The notes beneath the pieces were generated by a model. The model was not told the DNA's origin and made no database searches. It was given only the letters and a program-made list of their open reading frames with translations. Shown piece by piece: positions 56,436 to 64,000 of a stretch of DNA of 64,000 nt. A program made the translations under genes and the position numbers. Source of the DNA: Hirudinaria manillensis (lineage: Eukaryota; Annelida; Clitellata; Hirudinida; Hirudinidae); NCBI GenBank assembly GCA_034509925.1, contig CM067538.1, forward strand, positions 3,153,001 through 3,217,000, written 5' to 3'. The number at the start of each line of letters is the position of its first letter. Within the stretch, counting starts at the first letter, position 1.

Positions 56436-57309
56436 AAATTTTATTCACAACAGATTTCTCTCGGTTATTAATATCTTCAGTCAACATGTCTGAGACCATC
56501 TCGACAGTCTCTGACTCATCAGAGATCTCCTGATGCAGCAAGGTTTTCATTGTTTCTCCATCATTCAAAGCAACATTATGATAATGTTGTTCAATTTCTG
56601 CTGTTTTGGCTGTGTCCCAATCAATGCTTCTGAACTGTTCCTTGGTTTCCAATTCTGTCATCACATATCTGTCATTCGATGTATTTTCATGGCAGCATGG
56701 AAAATGAGGAAATTCATTTTCAAGAAAGCCATTATGTTTATTTTGTAGGCTTAGTAATGTCCTTATTGTTGGAAAGTTTTCATTTACCAAATATGTATCT
56801 TGGATCTTTAACATCTTTGAATAATTTTCAAGTTGGTGTAACGATGGATATGTATCATAAATGTTCTTGATATTCAGTGTTGTTGATGAAGATGTGGGTT
56901 TTTGCTCAATTAACAAGGTAACCTGCATTGTCGGTTCTTTAATGCTGCTACTATTTATTGTTGATGACAACGAGGCTGGTACTGTTACACCTTCAGATGG
57001 CTTTAAGATGACTTCATAATCCATCCTTTCAGTTGCTGGACTTAGTAATTTTGGACTGAGTTGTAAAACTTGATGCTTTGCATCAGAAAATTCTGTGGCA
57101 ATATTCAAATTCAATCCAGAGCCAAACTCAATTAGTCTATCTTCTAATGCATTGTTTGTTTCATTGTAGAAATCCAAATGGTCACAACTTCCTTCATAAA
57201 GGCCTTTTGGCATTTCATGGGAAATGTTGCCCATAAGACTTGTAGAGCAAACTGACGAGAAACATTTTTTATTCTGGATTTCATTCTCGAAGTCATCATT
57301 TGAAAAAAC
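54685..57309 (-). CDS. Giant repeat protein, 5' part (exon start to frame break)
   Basis: The exon opens at a good acceptor (TTTGAATTTCAG then GTTTTTTCA, 57309) in phase 0. If it is instead a first exon, Met at 57354 is the first start after an in-frame TGA, but that reads through the acceptor. The first 290 residues are unique, Ser/Thr/Asn-rich and acidic, with no signal peptide. Repeat copies 1 and 2 follow (cores at 56137 and 55216). Copy 1 is the most diverged (FSKFDDDYF, VMNQLES, YLVYYIE), as expected at the edge of an array. The frame then leaves the repeat sequence at about 54722 and stops at 54685. In the other units this point reads EVTI-IVDKIDRMENV-EIIAQDS; here 32 bases are missing, so the downstream repeats continue in another frame. 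Either a real frameshift, an assembly slip, or an unrecognised splice. Confidence 0.7.
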   Translation of the reverse strand, partial: VFSNDDFENEIQNKKCFSSVCSTSLMGNISHEMPKGLYEGSCDHLDFYNETNNALEDRLIEFGSGLNLNIATEFSDAKHQVLQLSPKLLSPATERMDYEVILKPSEGVTVPASLSSTINSSSIKEPTMQVTLLIEQKPTSSSTTLNIKNIYDTYPSLHQLENYSKMLKIQDTYLVNENFPTIRTLLSLQNKHNGFLENEFPHFPCCHENTSNDRYVMTELETKEQFRSIDWDTAKTAEIEQHYHNVALNDGETMKTLLHQEISDESETVEMVSDMLTEDINNREKSVVNKIFSKFDDDYFAAEYNEGLQVMNQLESGTKGGHIEDVDYLVYYIEGEDKTKVQPKIRRADKSRSRSRESRKKSPKVEAATHDEERIPPYSVSRMMMHNVALHPEYAETEITEDADDTGFTVVEKRKRKISFRRECISENETRSGSADIASEQKTVETNFKEALPLKDDLGLEDKLEESIIVRETLQVTKFVTAKDEVESKESFSQDIPIIESEVDRVPCEQTEMLESLEYEICKEKDDELDIRLQHSVEIIDQDSREPSVEAVPEPEIVSNEEEASKQAISYDSKIIAADSHDSIEAVIEEERPDSKECFSKFEIDYFAAEYSEGLVVLNQLESGTKGAHIEDVESLVYYIEGEDKTKIQPKIRRADKSRSRSRESRKKSPKVEAATHDEERIPPYSVSRMMMHHVALHPEYAETEITEDADDTGFTVVEKRKRKTSFRRERVSENENRSCSADIASEQKTVETNFKDALPLKDYLGLEDKLEESVIVRETLQVTKFVTAKPEDEVESKESFSQDIPIIDSEVDRVSCEQTEMLESLELESKICKEKDDKLDLQLKHSVKREIGSLVPSEVTIRNHRSGFKRTKF

Positions 57310-57354
57310 CTGAAATTCAAACAAATTATATAATTGTAGTATACTTGCCAACAT

Positions 57355-59115
57355 CTTTTGTATATAGTTTCAAGGTCATGTCAAATAAAATATGTTATCA
57401 TCTTCATCGCTTAATAAATCCTATAATGTGATCGATCATCTTTATCCCCAAATACACAAAGCATGAAATGACAAATTATAAAATTAAAATGTTCTAAAAT
57501 CTAAAAATTATTTCACAGTAACATGATACAACGTAAAGAAAGAAATATAATAAAGCATGAGAAAGAATTATAAAGATGAATTTTTTGTGATTTTTAGTTT
57601 TAAAATATAATGTGTAATTACTGGAATCATATAACTTTAATTTAAGCATATGAACTACAAAATGATGCAATTATGAGAAAGAATTATAAAGATGAATTTT
57701 TTGTGATTTTTAGTTTTAAAATATAATGTGTGATTACTGGAATCATATAACTTTAATTTAAGCATATGAACTAAAAATGATGCAATTATAATTAAATCAA
57801 TATGAGATAAAATATCTAATTATCCCATATTTTGTAGAAAATGTTTCACGGAAGCGTTAATAAATAGCTGATAAGAGTAAAAACTTGGAACTTTTAAGCA
57901 ATAACTTTTTAAAAAATTCTCACTAATTGTGTCCAATGACACATACTAAGGAGATATGCCAATTATATTTCTTGATCTGAATAGATAATATGTTGTCTGA
58001 TATTTAGATGTAACAGATGTTTAGACATTTTAGACAAGGAATGCTCAAGATTCTGAGATAAAGCCTAAAAATGTGATTGACAATTGGAAAACAATTCTTT
58101 TGTGAGAAGATAAAGATGAATGAATTACAATGATGTACTTTTGAGAAAATGGGAATTTGGCTTTGACAAAAAGGCACAAATCCATTTTTAGTAATAGTCT
58201 TTAGGGTTAGGGCTAACTCTCGTAAAAGGAAAATTTTGCGATGGCATGATGCCAATGAAAATCAGAATTTTTAAAATGAATATGTAAACTGCTTTGATTG
58301 ATTCTTGCAATTTTGAATCAATTTTGAAATGTTATTGCTTGAAAATAGACTTATATGTAAAACCCAAAATGTATAAATGAATCATCAGAACCTTTGAATC
58401 ATTTGAGCAATATGGAAAATAGTTAGAATAAAAACTATCCAAATCGAGAGGGTAAGGCTAAATTTTACTTTTGCACATCAAAAGATTCAGAATAATTATT
58501 CCCCATCTATCCCCCACAAATCCCACTTGTAGCTATTTCAAAATTGGTAGTTAGAAAGGCTTCCCCTCAACTCCTTTGATTAGAAATTTGAAAAATCTTT
58601 CCATAAATTAATTAAAGGTCCACAGCTGTGCTTGCTAGGTGCCAAGACCAATGTATTTATTTTCTGGTCTCAAAATACAAAATATTGCAAAAAAAAAGAT
58701 TAAAAAATAAAACCAATTGCATTTTTAAGGCCTTCTCCCTTCTATCATAAAATAAAAACCATTCAGATTTTCCCATTTATATTTCCCAACTACTGTGTTT
58801 TAACAAGTTATTTAACCTTGTCAGGTTAGCAAGTTCAATCTGAATAAAACTGCTTTTGCAACACCAAAGAGTTCCAACAAAATCAAATTAATTGGCTATT
58901 TCTATTTCTCGGAAGATCGGCTAAATTTTAATTAAAATGAATGATGACTAGCAGCTCCTTCAAAAAACATGGAATGGAAAGTAATGAAACTAGATAGCAG
59001 TCAGAATAAAAATGCAGTGTTTCCTTCAAATTTCATTTCAGATGACCAAATGTTTCCTAAAATTTTATAACATGATGGAAATCATTTTTCTTTTGGAAGC
59101 ATGTTTAAACGTAGA
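57355..59115. other. Intron or intergenic region between TDRKH and the giant exon
   Basis: AT-rich, with no ORF carrying a known motif. If the genes are separate, it must hold the TDRKH 3' UTR and the giant gene's promoter and first exon; a minus-strand AATAAA lies at 58656-58661. If they are fused, it is a 1.8 kb intron. It contains a 116-base tandem duplication at 57558-57790. Confidence 0.4.
57558..57790. repeat. 116-base tandem duplication
   Basis: Two adjacent copies, offset 116 bases, nearly identical. Both contain GAAAGAATTATAAAGATG and TTTAATTTAAGCATATGAAC. Confidence 0.9.
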
Positions 59116-59874
59116 TTAGATATTTGAACCAAATTTTAAAACCTTTTTGGTGCAGCTCTGGGCATCATGGCTTGTGGACTGTGCAAATCCTGCAGATATA
59201 AGTTTTTCTGCAATACTCCAACCCTGAAATTGAACAAAACTATAATTACAATGGTTACTTTTTAATGACAATACTTTCTACTGGTGTCATGGTAACTTAA
59301 CACAAATTGACTTGACTTGTTATTATGTTTACTTGTTATTTGTCACTCAACAATATTATTTAACATATTCATTAATAATATAATTTAATAATCTTTATTA
59401 TAAGGTTACCATTAAACAATGGCACGTGCATTTATTCGACTCCATAGGCACATTTAAATTGCACCTAGAAGTGCTTTATGATTATACGAGATAGGCTGCA
59501 ACCATTCGGAGCAGAGATTCGAGATTCACAAATCTGCCCCATCAAAGCGTTCATTTCATAGGATAACTATGAAGTAATTAACTATTCTTTCTAAAAGCTT
59601 AGGAAATATTATAAATCAAAATTATTTGTAGTTTCCCTTCTATTGTTTGTTAATTATATTTTTTGTATTTTAGAATTAAATAACTAATTCAAGTGTGAGT
59701 AAGACAAAAAAATCTTGTGCTATTCAAATGCAGTAATACAGTTAGAAAGTTTAGTTGCACAAGGAAATTAATAACTGCTAGGTTAGTACAAATTGCAGTA
59801 CAAATGTAAATACTTTCTATCTGCTAAGTAAAAGTATCTGAGTAATTGAGTGTGATATAATTGTCATGCTGACA

Positions 59875-59908
<34 letters not shown>

Positions 59909-62658
59909 ATCATTATTAATATTAGTATTAAGTATCTGAGTAATTGAGTGTGCTATAATTGTCTAGCTAATATATTATTATTATTATTTATTTATTTATT
60001 TATTTATTTTAAATAACCTTTCACAAATCATAGTCAAATACTCATTCTCTATTCCAAACTTCATCAAGAGTTCGTTGGCAGAATGGTTCAAACACATGGT
60101 TACAATTAAGAAAATAAAATCATTGACATCACTCCTGCAAAATAAAACAAACCTCTGCATGTTTGTCATCAAAAAGGACAATGGATGACAGAGTTTCATG
60201 GAAATCTCCTGTCTGGCCAATAATTTTGAATTTCAGTGGCTGCCACTTCCCTACACTGGTTAATTTCTCAAATTCCTTAGTGGCAGATTCAGACCAACAA
60301 TAATCTATTAAGAAATAGAATTAAAAGGAAAAATTAAACAACAGATTGGATATTTAGAACCATTTAGTAATATTTATAAAATAAAAGAAATACAAGAATA
60401 AAAAGCACTTATGAACAGAACTAATTTACCTAAAGGTTCAACATTGGCCAGGGAGCACTCGAGGGCCTGGAAAGGCACCAACAGGAATTGTTCTCTGAGG
60501 TAACGATTAATTTATCATATAAATTATTAAATTACTAGTCAAATAATTATTTATAAATTAATGTTAAACCTCAAGGTTCTGACATGCTCCTGATTAATGA
60601 TTTCCGTGTCTCCAAAGTCCACAAAGTACAACACCAAATCACCACTCAAAACGTCCTTGACCTCGGCACGATACCAATTGCCATCGTAGGGCAATTTCGA
60701 AGTCACCATATCACCAATGGCAAAATTCTCACTTTCCTATTAAAATATTAAAATAATAAATTAATAAACATCAAAGTTTGAAAACAAAATCTTATTCACA
60801 GAGTTGATTCCTATCCGTTATTATTAAATATTAGAATTATTAAAATCAAACAAATTAATAAATATCTACTCAGGGATCATAAAGACTCTGAGCTAGCGCA
60901 CACAAAGTAAGTGTCTAAAATGAAATAATAAACCTACATCTCTGACATAGGAGCTATAAAACTCATTCATTTCTTTTATAAGCAAATCCAATGGATCAGA
61001 AGAGAAATCTTGGCTAGAGGGAATTTTCTGTATCCAAAAGTGACCTGGATGTTCAACAGCTGTCACAAAGCATGTGGAAAAATCCTCTGAGTCATCCTGT
61101 AGACACTTCTCTGAAATAACAAATCAGCCAAGCATTAAGAAGCTCTTAAAAAAAGTAATGGGCGAATCAAAAACTTTAAAATTGTATTCATAGAAATGTC
61201 AAATTTAGACATGTATTAAGAACTTCAAGACCAATCAAGTTACATGATAAGATCAAGCAAGTGTAAACTTGAAGGTAGATCTAATTGAAGATAAAATGCA
61301 TTCATAACAAGATGGAATTTGTCTGGACCAGATTTGGCAATTGAGAATCTGTGTTTCTCATGTAAAACAGATGAATTACGAGCAGGCTTTCCTTACCCTC
61401 TTCCATTTGTCTTGGCAAATCCACATTTTCTTTTGATACTAAATCCATGATCATCTTCTGCAAAAGAATATTTTTATTTCTAATGTTGTAAAGCACTTTC
61501 TATGTTTACGTATCTTCAATGGTTTTACAGAATCTTCTCTCATATTCTGCAAACAATGTTTATCTAACAAACATTGCAAATTCTTAAACTAAAACTTGCA
61601 CTGCTAGTGCCTAGAAATAGGCAAATTTCTAGAATTTGATTCTAGATATACATGAAAACATTCCATACTTTGGCCGATAAGATAGAAATGGATGTCCCTC
61701 TCAGCTCAACTTCAATGAATTGCTTCTCTTTTTTTCTAGCCTCAGTTCTATTAAGTATAATTTTGGCATTGGATATTCTGCTCATATTCCTTATATTCTC
61801 TCTGTTGATTCCTGAAATTAATTTGCAAACAACATAGGTACAAAAAATTCAGAAGTTTGTCCAGAATTTTACTAACTATTAAGGCAAGCACATAAACATA
61901 TGGATTTAACAAACAAAAAAATCAAATATCAAATCATTATCAAACCTAAAACAGTTTTTATGGCAGATCTTGGAATGTAAATTATCTCAGAGACGACAGG
62001 CAGATGATCTTCCAGCAACTTGCGCACGATAGATTCTGCCTCTCTTACGCCTTCTGCAGGGCCACTAATCACCAGGATTTTGTCATTGTTTAACTCCGTA
62101 TCATCCCGGAAGCTCATTCGAGTTGATGTCTTCTTTTGAATCTTAAAAAATAAAATTTCACTAAGAAAAACAACAAAAAGTCAAAAGCAAGAACTTAATC
62201 TTTATCAGGTAAGAAATGCAAGAACTGAACCATAAAAGCTTTAAACACTCTAGAGAGCAGCCCACACATAAAGATAAACAGAATGTAGGGAGTCATAGTA
62301 CAGTGCATTGAACAGTTATAAGCCATTGTAACACTTCAATAGACTATTGAATGCATAATATTATTGAAAACAAAACCATACCGCAGTGATCTGAACTCCT
62401 TGCGAGCCAATTACAACTCTAACTGAATCACTTGGAACTCTCAGTTGAGATGTTTTAGTGCTAACATGATCATCTTCCTCTTCTGGTGAAAAACAAATTT
62501 TTTTTTAAATAATAAAGATTTAAAACTTCATTAAAATGTACATAAAATAAAAGCTTACCCTCATCTTTTTTGAACAATAAGTAAAGGAAGAGAAGTGTAG
62601 CTGGAAAAGAAAGAGCAAGGAGAAGTTTCTGGGTAGCTGTGAGTGTGGCTGGCCTCAT
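59116..62658 (-). CDS. TDRKH: TDRKH/Papi: mitochondrial Tudor-KH protein of the piRNA pathway, 421 aa
   Basis: Ten exons: 62658-62559, 62482-62382, 62141-61946, 61811-61669, 61457-61397, 61110-60938, 60736-60570, 60494-60430, 60304-60153 and 59223-59116. Domains in order: N-terminal membrane anchor (KLLLALSFPATLLFLYLLFKK), which in this family sits in the outer mitochondrial membrane; KH1 (VRVVIGSQGVQITAIQKKTS, GSQG loop); KH2 (IYIPRSAIKTVLGINRENIR); and an extended Tudor domain (HPGHFWIQ, GDMVTSKLPYDGNWYRAEV, LYFVDFGDTEII, FQALECSLANVEP). TDRKH/Papi binds dimethyl-arginine PIWI proteins through Tudor and supports trimming of piRNA 3' ends. The protein is shorter than human TDRKH (561 aa, from memory) because linkers and tail are short. 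KH2 has GINR where GxxG is expected. The last exon ends VLKFGSNI; a donor at AAG^GTTTTA (59143/59142) is possible within it. The start is the first ATG before the anchor. Confidence 0.9.
59874..59908. repeat. (ATT)n microsatellite in TDRKH intron 9
   Basis: Short ATT run. A second one lies at about 59975-60008, after a near-copy of the sequence AGTATCTGAGTAATTGAGTG (59833 and 59930), so about 97 bases around the first run appear duplicated. Confidence 0.75.
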
Positions 62659-64000
62659 TTTATTCAAGCAAAGAACAATATAGAAATTTGTTGAATATCT
62701 GCAATTTAGAATAATATTATGACTTATTCACAACAGGCAGACAAATATCCTTACAAATGATGTAAAACAATCGGCTCTCGAAAACACACGAAAACACCAG
62801 CAACTGCACCCAAACAAATCTGAACTTTCTTTGCAGAAGCTGGTTTTATACTCAAGCTCACAAGCTATGTGTTTATTCTACTGCCTAGATGTGATTAGCA
62901 TATTCCACTGGAGTAGTAGGTAGGATTAAAGATACTATCAACTCATGCTCAAAAAATGCTTTAAAGATTCTGTGAAAGAATTCATATCCATCTCAAATTA
63001 ATAAGTCCATCTTTACAATTACATAATTCTCCTTGAATTTCAGAACTGAAATAATAGCAACTCCTAGACAGCATGCCTGTATCACCAGATTCTAGCTTTA
63101 TAATTTTATCAGATTTATAGTTTTATAGACTTTGTTAGCTGTATTCTTGTATGAGTTTTGTAATAAATATATAAACCATGAAACAAATAGACTCAAAAAC
63201 ATGCATTGTCTGGAAAAAAATGTGTCGATTCGCATGGTACACATATTAACATTAAACAAAAATTGACAAATCACTAGAAATGGAAACATACATTAATGCT
63301 CAGCACGAACCGATTAGAGATGCAATCAACCTCAAAAAAATACACTTAGAAACCCGATCCTTTTGAGCCGCATGCTTTTTGAACTAAGTAGACCGACTAG
63401 CATGGACCTCAAAAGCCTTTACAAAACACGATTCAAGCAACAAGAAATAGATTCATTTTCGAAATTACGAGTTGACACATCCCAGGAAATAGGAAGCACT
63501 TACCAGCAGCTTCGGACACTAGCATGGAACACTGAACATGACAGCGGCGCAATTCCGAATATGTAACAACAAACACCAGAAGGTGGTAGAACACAAATTA
63601 TTAAGAAGCAATGTTTAAGATGCAGCAGATGCGTACAATAGTTATAAATTATCTTATCTCTTGATATGGCCAAATGTCAGTTTTTTAACATGTTGTTTTG
63701 TCTTATGCCCATAAGATAAGATTGAACTAAAGATGGCATTTTAAAATGGAATGGTATTTTTCAAGAATATGCTTTCCACCAACACACATAAACTTCAACA
63801 TCAGATTTTTACGATTTCATAGCCTTCACTTCAAGCAAGCGCTGCTTCTAAAACGTTGACCATTAATATACAAATTGCTTCATGCCATCCAAACACGAGA
63901 CACAAATTAAACAATCGTTTTATTTTTAGCGTTGAATAATCGCACAATATATGAAAATATTGTTATATTTAGCAGGAATGTCATTTTGTGAGAGTTCATT
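62659..64000. other. Upstream flank of TDRKH; no recognised gene
   Basis: The first few hundred bases must include the TDRKH 5' UTR and promoter. The rest is AT-rich. A plus-strand frame at 63363-63566 (SMDLKSLYKTRF, AWNTEHDSGAIPNM) lacks a known motif and is not supported as a gene. Confidence 0.4.

Noticed and set aside
46621-56471. A recurring set of plus-strand open frames of 60-108 codons, for example those starting MKSHVMHHHSRNAVRW
   Set aside because: They occur once per repeat, opposite the giant protein's core, and change with it; they are antisense shadows of a repeated coding strand.
58201-58217. TTAGGGTTAGGGC
   Set aside because: Only two units; too short to call a telomere-like tract.
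63363-63566. 67-codon plus-strand frame (SLYKTRFKQQEIDSFSKL)
   Set aside because: Short, without known motif or splice context; possibly part of a mobile element.
1-64000. tRNA, rRNA and CRISPR-like structures
   Set aside because: No cloverleaf with a B box, no rRNA-like block and no spaced short direct repeats of CRISPR type were recognised by eye; a covariance-model scan was not possible.

Overview
The window is AT-rich nuclear DNA of an invertebrate animal. Most genes have many short exons with GT..AG introns. Simple ATT/TAA repeats are everywhere, and there are non-autonomous Helitron-like and LINE remnants. An interstitial TTAGGG-type array suggests the ancestral animal telomere repeat rather than the insect TTAGG. 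A Papi/TDRKH-type piRNA factor and a quiver-like Ly6 protein are also metazoan. I do not assign a phylum.

Layout by position: (1) 2-2374 +, the 3' end of a SRCAP/domino SWI2/SNF2 remodeler. (2) About 2690-3560, a broken retroelement end. (3) 4647-6101 +, a three-exon secreted Ly6/quiver-like protein, convergent with (4) 8005-6273 -, an eight-exon tetraspanin of 284 aa. (5) 10449-15658 +, a 20-exon coiled-coil protein of about 608 aa. (6) 16597-27396 +, exportin-7, 30 coding exons and 1074 aa, whose introns hold Helitrons, a LINE tail, a TTAGGG array and tandem duplications. (7) 27973-29826 +, a short GABP-beta-like ankyrin protein. (8) About 29.9-34.7 kb, gene-poor DNA rich in ATT repeats. 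(9) 36858-34876 -, an intronless 660-aa secreted cysteine-rich protein. (10) About 37-43.9 kb, gene-poor. (11) 57309-43962 -, one exon of about 13.3 kb encoding a giant acidic protein with ten near-identical repeats and a single frame break. (12) 62658-59116 -, TDRKH/Papi.

Exon models come from reading frame, splice consensus and phase. For (1), (4), (6), (7) and (12) the joined product also matches a known family. There is no operon logic: these are independent genes. The one link worth testing is between (12) and (11). They lie on the same strand, TDRKH is immediately upstream, and a phase-0 donor near its last codons matches a phase-0 acceptor at the start of the giant exon. The giant repeat protein could therefore be a C-terminal extension of a piRNA-pathway protein rather than a separate gene. 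It is the most unusual thing in the window, and I recognise no known family in it.
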